NCBI GenBank assembly: GCA_017476425.1
Contig: JAFUZV010000217.1
Coordinates: 1-42,912 of the forward strand
From: Selenomonadaceae bacterium
GTDB lineage: Bacteria > Bacillota > Negativicutes > Selenomonadales > Selenomonadaceae
Length of the DNA: 42,912 nt
Direction: 5' to 3'
Under the pieces are notes generated by a model. That model was not told where the DNA came from, searched no databases, and worked only from the letters and a program-made list of their open reading frames with translations. Positions 33,868 to 41,768 of the stretch are shown here, in pieces. A program made the position numbers and the translations under genes. How positions within the stretch are numbered: position 1 is the first letter of the stretch; each line of letters starts with the position of its first letter.

Positions 33868-35451
33868 TTGGCATTAATTGTTTCTCTTGTCTTTATGGTA
33901 AGTGTTCTTGTATTTACATTTATATATTTGCGAAATAGTAAGTCTGCAGAATTAAATTTTGCAAATGTTGCTTCTTCATTAGGTGTAATGCTTACATTTG
34001 CCGGTATTGCTTATGGATTGTTTAATTTTAATACTGCTGATCTTGAAACAGGTGTCCCTGAACTTTTAGAAGGTATGAAAACCGCTTTTATTACGTCTAT
34101 AATTGGTATGATGATCTCTATTGCCTGTAAAAGCCATTATTATAGAAAACAGAGCATTAATAAAAATCAAGTATCTGATGACGCTAAAATTTCAGATCTG
34201 ATTGAATACTTAACTGAACGTGATAAATTGATTGATGAACGGCAAAAAGATTTTATTGATAAATTGACAAATTCAATCGTCGGTGATGGTGATTATACGG
34301 TTATTGGTCAGATAAAAACTTTACGGCTTGAAATGAGTGATGCACAACGAGATTTGCGTGAAGAAATAAAGAATGCGAATGAATTATTGATAAACGAATT
34401 TAATATCTTTGCAAAAAATATGGCAGAAAATAATTCTAAAGCATTTATTGAGGCTTTGAATAGCACCATAAGAGAATTTAACGATAAAATTCAAGAGCAA
34501 TTTGGTGATAATTTCAAGCAGCTAAATTACGCCGTTGGAAATTTATTGAAATGGCAGGAGAATTACAAAGATACAATCGAAAAGACAAATCAAAATCAAC
34601 TGCTGATTTATAAGACTTTGAGTAATGCTGTAAATTCACTTAATGAAATTGAAAAGTCTGCTTCAAATTTAACTAAAGCCGCTGAGGATATGCAAAATTT
34701 AATTGTAACTTCTGATATTTATTCTAAAAAATTGAATGATGAAATAAAAATCTTACAAGACACGGCTAACGATGCTAAAGAAATTGCACCTGCGATACAA
34801 TCATTATGCGAAAGAGCGTTAGTCGCTATGAATAGTTATATTGAAGACGCAGTGAATGATACAAGTGATAATGTAACTGAAATTTGTAATCTTATGACGA
34901 ACAAAATTAACAATGATATTCATTCTGCAATTTCTCAAATTAAAACTTATTCTGAAACGACTCACAAAGAAATTTTATCGTTGACTGAAATTTTACAAAC
35001 AAATATATCAGAAGTTGATGATCACATTCAAAAGTCACAGCAAGAAATAAATAAACTCACAAGAGAATCAGTACATTCTATTGAAAGTATATCAACTGCA
35101 GTAGCTGCAACTTCTCAAAAGCAACGTCAAGATATTGATAGGACTATGATTTTAACGCGAGATTCAATAAAACAAGCTGCTGATAAATTAAGTGCAAGTT
35201 CGCTTGAAATAACTAAAAGAATTTCCGCTGAATTAGAACAAATGATGAAAATTAATAATGAAAATCTGAAGCAGTCAAGTAAAAATGTTTCTGAGAGTCT
35301 TAATAATACGCTTAATAAATCGTTAGAGGATTTCGGGACATTTTTAATAAAAATTTCTCAAGGTTTTGCAAATGATTATACTCCACTTGTTAATCAATTA
35401 AGAGAAGTATTGTTGATAGCGGAAAAAATTAAAAGTGGAGGTAAAAAATGA
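33868..35451 (+). CDS. zorA: Zorya protein ZorA (MotA/ExbB-like channel with long tail)
   Basis: A 527-residue membrane protein: three hydrophobic helices (about 2-21, 37-54, 70-87). The latter two carry the MotA-like pattern SLGVMLTFAGIAYGLF and MKTAFITSIIGMMISI. About 430 cytoplasmic residues follow, almost all helical coiled coil with many Asn, Gln and Ser. This tail distinguishes ZorA from flagellar MotA and from ExbB. In Zorya, ZorA forms the pentameric, proton-driven motor around a ZorB dimer and the tail signals phage entry. The start is TTG at 33868 with AAGAGGA 9 bases upstream. The stop overlaps the start of zorB by 4 bases. It has no resemblance to the surrounding LPS genes. Confidence 0.87.
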   Translation: MALIVSLVFMVSVLVFTFIYLRNSKSAELNFANVASSLGVMLTFAGIAYGLFNFNTADLETGVPELLEGMKTAFITSIIGMMISIACKSHYYRKQSINKNQVSDDAKISDLIEYLTERDKLIDERQKDFIDKLTNSIVGDGDYTVIGQIKTLRLEMSDAQRDLREEIKNANELLINEFNIFAKNMAENNSKAFIEALNSTIREFNDKIQEQFGDNFKQLNYAVGNLLKWQENYKDTIEKTNQNQLLIYKTLSNAVNSLNEIEKSASNLTKAAEDMQNLIVTSDIYSKKLNDEIKILQDTANDAKEIAPAIQSLCERALVAMNSYIEDAVNDTSDNVTEICNLMTNKINNDIHSAISQIKTYSETTHKEILSLTEILQTNISEVDDHIQKSQQEINKLTRESVHSIESISTAVAATSQKQRQDIDRTMILTRDSIKQAADKLSASSLEITKRISAELEQMMKINNENLKQSSKNVSESLNNTLNKSLEDFGTFLIKISQGFANDYTPLVNQLREVLLIAEKIKSGGKK

Positions 35452-36134
35452 AAGCCTCTGAAGATCATTGGATGTCAATATCAGACTTAATGTCCGGCTT
35501 GATGATTATATTTATGTTTATAGCGATCGCTTTTATGATTAAAGTTCAAAATCAGCAAAAACATATGGATAATATAGTTCAAGATTATGCTACCATTAAA
35601 GAAAATCTTTATAATGACCTTTACGAAGAATTTAAAGACGATCTACCGAAATGGCACGCAGAATTAGACAAGCAAACTCTTTCAATGAGATTTCAAGAGC
35701 CGGATATATTATTTGATACAGGTTCAGCAAGTTTGAAATATCAATTTCAACAGACTTTAAACGATTTTTTGCCGCGTTATATAAGACTTCTCACAAGTCC
35801 ACAATACAAAGACAGCATTCAAGAAATTCGTATTGAAGGACACACTTCAACGGATTGGTATGGACAAACGGGAATAAATGCTTATTTTAAAAATATGGAG
35901 TTATCACAGGCAAGAACTCGCAGCGTTTTAGAATATGCAATTCGTATGCCTTATTTGCAGCCTCAACAAGAATGGTTAATATCGAAAATTACTGCTAACG
36001 GATTATCCTCAAGTCAACCTATAATAATCAATGGTGTAGAAAATAAGGAAAAATCACGGCGTGTTGAATTTAGGATTAGAACAAATGCTGATGAAAAAAT
36101 GGAATTATTGAAGGATATGAAAAAAGATGAGTGA
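35448..36134 (+). CDS. zorB: Zorya protein ZorB (MotB/OmpA-like)
   Basis: A 228-residue stator partner. A short N-terminus leads into one membrane helix (about 14-32) whose start has SISDLMSGLMIIFMF; Asp13 is in the position of the proton-carrying aspartate of MotB. The periplasmic part (about 60-220) is an OmpA-like peptidoglycan-binding domain: DILFDTGSASLKYQF, IRIEGHTSTDWYG, ELSQARTRSVLEYAIR, ITANGLSSSQPI and SRRVEFRIRTNAD. It should anchor the motor to the wall. The ATG overlaps zorA by 4 bases (ATGA) and its end overlaps the nuclease gene by 8 bases. Flagellar MotB is excluded by partner and length. Confidence 0.87.
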   Translation: MKASEDHWMSISDLMSGLMIIFMFIAIAFMIKVQNQQKHMDNIVQDYATIKENLYNDLYEEFKDDLPKWHAELDKQTLSMRFQEPDILFDTGSASLKYQFQQTLNDFLPRYIRLLTSPQYKDSIQEIRIEGHTSTDWYGQTGINAYFKNMELSQARTRSVLEYAIRMPYLQPQQEWLISKITANGLSSSQPIIINGVENKEKSRRVEFRIRTNADEKMELLKDMKKDE

Positions 36135-36951
36135 TTTTCTAAAGGATTTTTTGAAGAAGGCAGAAGAGATTTATAAATTAATGGGAATAAATCCAGATGA
36201 AAAAGTAAACTTTTCTTTAAAAAATGATCAAGATGTTTCTGATGAATGGATTGATCCGCTTATACCCGGCATTGAAATTTATGCTAATGATCCACGTTTC
36301 AAATATACAGATGAAGGCTTATTTTATGAAGGCAAGCGAATAATATTATATATTCGTGATCAAGTAATTTATTCTTCAGATTGGACAGGCGAATTTAAAT
36401 ATCATTTAGTATGGTGTACGACATTAAAAACTAAGCATAAACAAGATAGTTTTGGTAAGTATGTTGTTTCGTCCAGCACAAACGGAATTTTTAAAGTTAA
36501 CCACATAGAAAATAACAAAGTTGTTAAAAGTGCTGATGAAGAATTGCACGTTTGTAAACATTGCCTGCAGAAATTGAATTGGAAAGGTTACAGAAATTCA
36601 TCGAATAAAAATTACATTTACGAAAACTTTTCACTTGAAGAATTTTTTCAAGTTTATGGCAATGATAATATAGGACAGATTAACGTCTTACCTTTTGATA
36701 CTGACAAAACAGCACCACTTAATAATTACACTGATGATTGGTCTGAAATTTCTGCTCAACAGAAACGATTAAAAAAATATACTTGTGAATTATGTGGAAA
36801 ACGTTTTCCGAACGGTAAAGGTTTGCACGTACACCATATAAATACATTAAAAAGTGATAATCGATCTTCAAATTTTCAAGTTCTTTGTCCAGATTGTCAC
36901 CAAAAAATGCATCCTGATCATAAAATATTAGATTCTAATAAAAATGATTAA
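36127..36951 (+). CDS. zorE: Zorya type II effector ZorE-like HNH nuclease
   Basis: A 274-residue soluble protein. The C-terminal HNH domain is complete: C220-x2-C223 (CELCGKRF), H236/H237 (HVHHINT), N249 and C254-x2-C257-H258 (CPDCHQKMHP), giving both metal ligands and the catalytic histidine. A further CxxC (C143/C146, VCKHCLQKLNW) and the preceding 140 residues form a separate domain, perhaps for DNA recognition. In type II Zorya the third gene encodes ZorE, an HNH nuclease thought to nick or cut invading DNA; type I uses ZorC and ZorD instead, neither of which is here. It starts inside zorB (8-base overlap). Identity as ZorE rests on gene order plus HNH. Confidence 0.8.
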   Translation: MSDFLKDFLKKAEEIYKLMGINPDEKVNFSLKNDQDVSDEWIDPLIPGIEIYANDPRFKYTDEGLFYEGKRIILYIRDQVIYSSDWTGEFKYHLVWCTTLKTKHKQDSFGKYVVSSSTNGIFKVNHIENNKVVKSADEELHVCKHCLQKLNWKGYRNSSNKNYIYENFSLEEFFQVYGNDNIGQINVLPFDTDKTAPLNNYTDDWSEISAQQKRLKKYTCELCGKRFPNGKGLHVHHINTLKSDNRSSNFQVLCPDCHQKMHPDHKILDSNKND

Positions 36952-36983
36952 AAGATCGAAGTTTTGAAAAAGGTATAATAAAA

Positions 36984-37322
36984 ATGAAATTTAAAACCAT
37001 CTCAGAAATTTTTGTGATAGGTATAACGGCTGCAAGTTTTATATTTCCTTCGCCATTTGATCCTCCAAATAATACTTATTATGTTGTTAATTGCAATGAG
37101 TGGATAAGCCTGCGTGAATATCCTGACGTTGAGTCATATGCTTTGGAACATATTCCACTCGGTCAAGCCGTAACATTTTTGGAAGATGTCGGCAATGGAT
37201 TTTATAAAATCAATTATGATGGTGCGATCGGTTATGCTCTTGCGGCTTATCTTGAGAAGAAAGATAACAATGTAAATCTCAAAGGTAGATTGAATGAAAT
37301 TAAAGCTAAATTGATGAAATGA
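36984..37322 (+). CDS. Small secreted SH3-domain protein
   Basis: A 112-residue exported protein. A short signal (MKFKTISEIFVIGITAASFI) is followed by one bacterial SH3-type domain (about 34-92): YYVVNCNEWISLREYPDVES, then HIPLGQAVTFLEDVGNGFYK and the closing GAIGYALAAYLEKK. A basic tail follows. Such domains bind peptidoglycan or proteins in the envelope. It lies 32 bases after zorE and before the phosphoethanolamine transferase on the same strand, with ribosome binding site AAAGG. It could be a Zorya hitch-hiker, an envelope accessory or an independent gene; nothing in the sequence decides this. Confidence 0.78.
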   Translation: MKFKTISEIFVIGITAASFIFPSPFDPPNNTYYVVNCNEWISLREYPDVESYALEHIPLGQAVTFLEDVGNGFYKINYDGAIGYALAAYLEKKDNNVNLKGRLNEIKAKLMK

Positions 37323-37360
37323 GTTAATTGTTTTTTATATCGAGAAGGACTAAATTTTTG

Positions 37361-39097
37361 ATGAAAGAATTTTTTTTGAAGTATATCAAAGAAACGATCG
37401 AACAAGAAGGATATTTTATAGCGGCATTGTTTTTGCTAAATTTGACAGCGATTTTCAATATTGTAATGATTATCATTGAAAAAACGCCGGTCATTTTAAC
37501 TATAATTGCAATAATTTTAGCCAATAGTTTAATTGTGATTTTTACAATCGCTATTTTTATTCACTTATTCAACAAAATAAAATTTCTAAAAATGCTTTTA
37601 AAAATATTTTTCTTGACTGCGTGGACAATTATATTTTTGGTAGATGTTTTCTTACTCTATAAATTCCGTGATGTATTGAGAAATACTCAAGCTGAAATAT
37701 TAATGACTACAAATCTATCATCTATTGAAGAGTTTTTAAAGGATTATATTTTTAAATTTGATACTCTTATTTTTGCGATTGTTGTTATAACGATCGGTCT
37801 TCTGATTATAAAATTTTTCAATGATATTCTTCAAAGACTTACTAAGGTTCATTCACCTCTGAGTAAAAAAATTTTTGTAGCTTTAGCAACTTTAATCGTG
37901 ACTACAAATTTTATAATTGGAAATAAGTGTATGAGTTTTTACATTGTTACGAATGTTGGACGTGCAATATATTATAGTTATTACAGTTATGAGTTTATAG
38001 GCAACAAGGAAAAAATTTTTTATAAAGTGCAAAATGCTCACGATGAAATTATCAATGATGGATCAAATATTCCATATGTGATTTTTATTTTAGGTGAATC
38101 AAACGATCGAAATCATATGCAAATTTATAATTATGATCTTCCTACAACGCCACTATTAAAAAGTAGATATAACAACGGTGAAATTTTGAGATTTAATGAT
38201 GTGATCGCTTGCGGAAATAATACAACAGCAGTTATGTTGCTTTTATTCAACTTTGCCGAAAAGGACACAAATAAAAATGTCTGGCTAATAAATTATAATT
38301 CAATCAATGAGCAAGATATTTGGTATAACAAGCCGAATCTTTTCAATATCTTAAAAGAGTGTAATTATCATACGGCTTGGCTATCTAATCAAAGTGCTTT
38401 TGGAACGTTCGGAAGTCTTGATGAATTATATTCAAAGTGTTGTAATGAGGCAAAATTTACTGAGACAATCGATCATAATCTTTATTATGAAGAGCGTACG
38501 AAAGATGAAGCATTATTGCCAACTCTTGATGAATCTCTAGCAAAAAATTTCAATGAAAAAAATTTTTACGTCTTACATCTTGAAGGCACTCATCAGCAAT
38601 ATGATAAACGTTATCCAAAAACATTTTCAAAATTCACGGCATCCGACGAAAATAAAAATTCTGAAGAAGGTCGAATTACTACGGCTAAATATGATAATGC
38701 AATGCTTTACAATGATTATATCGTTGACGAAATTATTAAACGTTTTATCGACAAAGATGCAGTTATAATTTACATATCAGATCACGGTGAAGAAGTTTAT
38801 GATAATAGAGAGTTTTCCGGTCATAGTATTGAAGAAGAAGGCAATTTTCATATGATTGAAATTCCAATGCTTGTTTGGGCATCGTCGAAATTTAAAATTA
38901 ATCACGCTGAAAAATGGAATGCAATGAAAAAATCGATCGATAAGCCTTATATGAATGATTATATGATTCATTCATTGCTTGACTTGATGAATATAAAAAC
39001 AACTTCTTATGATCCGAGTAAAAGTATTTTTAATGATAATTTTGATGAGACACGTTCGAGAATTTATAATGGAAAAATTTATACAAAATCAAATTGA
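37361..39097 (+). CDS. Phosphoethanolamine-transferase-like membrane enzyme
   Basis: A 578-residue protein: four or five membrane helices (about 1-200), then a periplasmic alkaline-phosphatase-type domain. Diagnostic motifs are ILGESNDRNHMQIYNYDLPTT, CGNNTTAVMLLLFNFA with the nucleophile Thr, YVLHLEGTHQQYDKRYP, IIYISDHGEEVYD and GHSIEEEGNFHMIEIPMLVW. The family (EptA/EptB/CptA) transfers phosphoethanolamine from phosphatidylethanolamine to lipid A, Kdo or heptose, lowering negative charge. Position between waaA-lpxK and the kds genes fits an LPS target. The ATG at 37361 is chosen, 11 bases after AAGGA; a TTG at 37358 is equally well spaced. The target sugar is not inferable. Confidence 0.87.
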   Translation: MKEFFLKYIKETIEQEGYFIAALFLLNLTAIFNIVMIIIEKTPVILTIIAIILANSLIVIFTIAIFIHLFNKIKFLKMLLKIFFLTAWTIIFLVDVFLLYKFRDVLRNTQAEILMTTNLSSIEEFLKDYIFKFDTLIFAIVVITIGLLIIKFFNDILQRLTKVHSPLSKKIFVALATLIVTTNFIIGNKCMSFYIVTNVGRAIYYSYYSYEFIGNKEKIFYKVQNAHDEIINDGSNIPYVIFILGESNDRNHMQIYNYDLPTTPLLKSRYNNGEILRFNDVIACGNNTTAVMLLLFNFAEKDTNKNVWLINYNSINEQDIWYNKPNLFNILKECNYHTAWLSNQSAFGTFGSLDELYSKCCNEAKFTETIDHNLYYEERTKDEALLPTLDESLAKNFNEKNFYVLHLEGTHQQYDKRYPKTFSKFTASDENKNSEEGRITTAKYDNAMLYNDYIVDEIIKRFIDKDAVIIYISDHGEEVYDNREFSGHSIEEEGNFHMIEIPMLVWASSKFKINHAEKWNAMKKSIDKPYMNDYMIHSLLDLMNIKTTSYDPSKSIFNDNFDETRSRIYNGKIYTKSN

Positions 39098-39124
39098 AAA
39101 CTTTATGAGTGAGGTGTTAATTTA

Positions 39125-39853
39125 ATGAAATCAATTTGTGTAATTCCTGCAAGATACTCATCAACGAGACTGCCGGGTAAACCATTGAAAGAAATTTGCG
39201 GCGTTCCAATGATCTGCATAGTTTATGATCGTGCGTCGCAAGCAAAATTGATCGACAAAGCGATCGTTGCAACTGATGACGAAAGAATTTTTAAAGCCGT
39301 CAAAGATCACGGCGGTGAAGTTATGATGACAAGAGCAGATCACCCGACAGGAACTGATCGACTTGCTGAAGTAGCAAATAATTTTGATAATGTCGATCTA
39401 ATCGTCAACGTGCAAGGTGATGAGCCATTAATTGAACCTTCATTGATCGATGCTTTGATCAGTCTTTTCAATGATGATGAAAATTTACAAATGGCAACCG
39501 TTGCAACAGAATTAAAAGACATTGAAGAGATCAAAAATCCAAATAATGTTAAAGTCGTTACGGATCAAAATAATTATGCACTTTATTTTTCACGTTCACA
39601 AATTCCATATCCACGTAACGCCAACAAGTCACCATTCTATAAACATATCGGAATTTATGCTTATCGTCGTGAATTTCTTTTGAAGTATGCAAAAATGTCA
39701 CCAACGCCGCTTGAACAAAGTGAATCACTTGAACAACTTCGTGCACTTGAGAATGGCTACAAGATCAAAGTTTTGCACAGCGACAATCAATTTATAGGTG
39801 TCGATACTGAAGAAGATTTGAAGATCGTCAACGAAATTTATTCAAAAATGTAA
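39125..39853 (+). CDS. kdsB: 3-deoxy-manno-octulosonate cytidylyltransferase (CMP-Kdo synthetase)
   Basis: Activates Kdo with CTP to CMP-Kdo, the donor for WaaA. The 242-residue protein shows the N-terminal CTP loop IPARYSSTRLPGKPL, TDDERI, MTRADHPTGTDRLAEV, VNVQGDEPLI, YFSRSQIPYPRN, KHIGIYAYRREFL and TPLEQSESLEQLRALENGY. The start at 39125 follows GAGGTG. It heads kdsB-kdsA-kdsD, all with short spacing, and probably belonged directly after lpxK before the Zorya/SH3/transferase insertion. Confidence 0.96.
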   Translation: MKSICVIPARYSSTRLPGKPLKEICGVPMICIVYDRASQAKLIDKAIVATDDERIFKAVKDHGGEVMMTRADHPTGTDRLAEVANNFDNVDLIVNVQGDEPLIEPSLIDALISLFNDDENLQMATVATELKDIEEIKNPNNVKVVTDQNNYALYFSRSQIPYPRNANKSPFYKHIGIYAYRREFLLKYAKMSPTPLEQSESLEQLRALENGYKIKVLHSDNQFIGVDTEEDLKIVNEIYSKM

Positions 39854-39875
39854 AAAAATTTTTTGAGGTGATCAA

Positions 39876-40697
39876 ATGAATATTGTTAAAGTTGGAAATT
39901 ATGAAGTTGGTAACGGTGAATTAATTTTACTTGCCGGACCTTGCGTTATTGAAGATCGTGATCGTACTCTCAAAATCGGTAAAGGCATTAAAGAGATCGC
40001 CGAGCGTCTTAAAATTAATTATGTCTTTAAAGCGTCATTTGATAAAGCAAATCGCAGTTCACACGAAAGTTATCGAGGTCCAGGACTTGAAGAAGGCTTG
40101 AAAATTCTTGCTGACATAAAAGAAAAATTGAATGTGCCGATCGTTACTGATATTCACGAAACAATTCAAGCTGAAGAAGTTGGCAAGGTTGCAGATATAA
40201 TTCAAATTCCGGCGTTTCTCTGTCGACAAACTGATTTGCTTGAGGCGGCGGCGAATACCGGTAAAGTTGTCAACGTCAAGAAAGGACAATTTCTTTCGCC
40301 GAACGATATGAAAAATGTTGTTGAAAAGTTGGAATATGCCGGAACAAATAAAATTATGTTGACCGAACGCGGCGCATCACTCGGTTATAATAATCTTGTT
40401 GTTGATATGAGAAGTTTTCCGATTATGAGATCGTTTAATTATCCTGTGATTTTCGACGGAACTCACTCTGTACAATTACCCGGCGGTGGCGGCAAAACTT
40501 CAGCGGGTCAACGTGAATTTGTAAAGTATTTAGTAAGAGCAGCGGTGGCGGCAGGTGTCGACGGTTTATTTTTAGAAGTTCACGATAATCCGGAAGAAGC
40601 ATTGAGTGACGGCGCAAATATGGTTTATCTTGATAAATTAGAAGAACTTTTGACTCAAGTGCTTGAAATTCATAATGCTGTTAAAAAATTTCAATGA
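39876..40697 (+). CDS. kdsA: 3-deoxy-8-phosphooctulonate synthase
   Basis: Condenses phosphoenolpyruvate with arabinose 5-phosphate to Kdo 8-phosphate. The 273-residue barrel enzyme shows [63 protein letters not shown] and [20 protein letters not shown]. Cys23 in AGPCVIE is the metal ligand of the metal-dependent class of KdsA (as in Aquifex), where the E. coli enzyme has Asn, so a metal-dependent enzyme is expected here. The start at 39876 follows GAGGTGATCAA, 22 bases after kdsB. Confidence 0.96.
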   Translation: MNIVKVGNYEVGNGELILLAGPCVIEDRDRTLKIGKGIKEIAERLKINYVFKASFDKANRSSHESYRGPGLEEGLKILADIKEKLNVPIVTDIHETIQAEEVGKVADIIQIPAFLCRQTDLLEAAANTGKVVNVKKGQFLSPNDMKNVVEKLEYAGTNKIMLTERGASLGYNNLVVDMRSFPIMRSFNYPVIFDGTHSVQLPGGGGKTSAGQREFVKYLVRAAVAAGVDGLFLEVHDNPEEALSDGANMVYLDKLEELLTQVLEIHNAVKKFQ

Positions 40698-40707
40698 GGT
40701 TTTGTAA

Positions 40708-41676
40708 ATGATCAAAGATAAAGCGATTGAAACATTGAAAATTGAAGCTGAGGCGATAGAAAATTTAATTCCACGTGTTGACGATGAATTTGAATCAGCG
40801 GTTAAAGCAATTTTAAAATGTCCGGCTCGTGTTGTTGTAACCGGTATGGGCAAAAGTGGTCACATTGGACGAAAGATCGCCGCTACACTTGCATCAACTG
40901 GAACGCCATCATTTTTTATGCATCCTGCTGAGGCTTTTCACGGCGATCTCGGAATGGTTACTGAACACGATATTGTTATTGCAATTTCAAATAGTGGTGA
41001 GTCTTCGGAGATCGTCAACATTTTGCCGGTCATTAGAAGAATCGGCGCGTCAATAATTGCTATGTGCGGTCGACGTGATTCAACTTTAGGAAAAAATTGC
41101 GATTACTTTATAAATATTGGCGTTGAGCGTGAGGCTTGCCCGTTAGGTCTTGCACCGACTGCTTCGACAACGGCGACTCTTGCAATGGGTGATGCGATCG
41201 CTATGGCTCTTATGGAGAAGAAAAAATTTACTTCTCAAGACTTCGCAATGTTTCATCCCGGTGGAGCACTCGGCAGAAAATTATTACTTACTGTTGCTGA
41301 TGTTATGCACATTGACGAAGAGAATCCTATCATTGAGATCGGAAAGACTGTTAAAGATGCATTATTTGTTATGACTGAGAAAGGACTCGGCGCAGTTTCC
41401 GTTGTCGATAATAAAAATCATATGGTCGGAATTATCACTGATGGAATAATTCGCCGGGCGATCAGCAAAGATAAAAGTTTACTTGATGAGTCCGTCGAAA
41501 ATATTATGAAAGAAGAACCATTGACGATTTTGCCGGATAAACTTGCAGCGGCAGCATTATCAGTTATGGAGAAACATAAGCCGCGCCCGGTTACAGTTTT
41601 GCCTGTTGTCGATAAAAATAATGTTGTCGTTGGAATTGTTCATTTAACTGATCTACTTCGTCAAGGAATAGTTTAA
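40708..41676 (+). CDS. kdsD: D-arabinose 5-phosphate isomerase
   Basis: Interconverts ribulose 5-phosphate and arabinose 5-phosphate, the entry step of Kdo synthesis. The 322-residue protein has an N-terminal SIS domain (about 35-170): GMGKSGHIGRKIAATLASTG, HPAEAFHGDLGM, ISNSGESSEIVNIL, and ACPLGLAPTASTTATLAMGD. Two C-terminal CBS domains (about 205-322) follow, TVKDALFVMTEKGLGAVSVV being the start of the first. This is the standard KdsD/KpsF layout. It is 10 bases after kdsA. kdsC (Kdo 8-phosphate phosphatase) would be the missing step and is not in the window. The stop codon opens heptamer repeat copy G. Confidence 0.96.
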   Translation: MIKDKAIETLKIEAEAIENLIPRVDDEFESAVKAILKCPARVVVTGMGKSGHIGRKIAATLASTGTPSFFMHPAEAFHGDLGMVTEHDIVIAISNSGESSEIVNILPVIRRIGASIIAMCGRRDSTLGKNCDYFINIGVEREACPLGLAPTASTTATLAMGDAIAMALMEKKKFTSQDFAMFHPGGALGRKLLLTVADVMHIDEENPIIEIGKTVKDALFVMTEKGLGAVSVVDNKNHMVGIITDGIIRRAISKDKSLLDESVENIMKEEPLTILPDKLAAAALSVMEKHKPRPVTVLPVVDKNNVVVGIVHLTDLLRQGIV

Positions 41677-41711
41677 TTGATAATTGGTAATGGGAAATTA
41701 ATAATTGAAAT
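41674..41711 (+). repeat. Heptamer repeat copy G (after kdsD)
   Basis: Units ATTGATA, ATTGGTA, ATGGGAA, ATTAATA, ATTGAAA. It begins at the kdsD stop codon (TAATTGATAATTGG) and stops just before the terminator. Confidence 0.65.
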
Positions 41712-41713
41712 AA

Positions 41714-41757
41714 AAAAGGACTATCGATCAAATTTTTTCGATAGTCTTATTTTTTTT
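41714..41757. terminator. Bidirectional terminator, kdsD / sstT
   Basis: GACTATCGA pairs with TCGATAGTC around an AT loop, with T runs on both sides. It ends the LPS run and the convergent transporter gene. Confidence 0.88.
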
Positions 41758-41768
41758 GAAAAAACTTT

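Noticed and set aside
33868..36134. Flagellar stator MotA/MotB or ExbB/TolR pair
   Set aside because: The first protein has a coiled-coil tail of about 430 residues instead of the short MotA cytoplasmic loops, and the next gene is an HNH nuclease coupled to the pair. Flagellar genes are 20 kb away.
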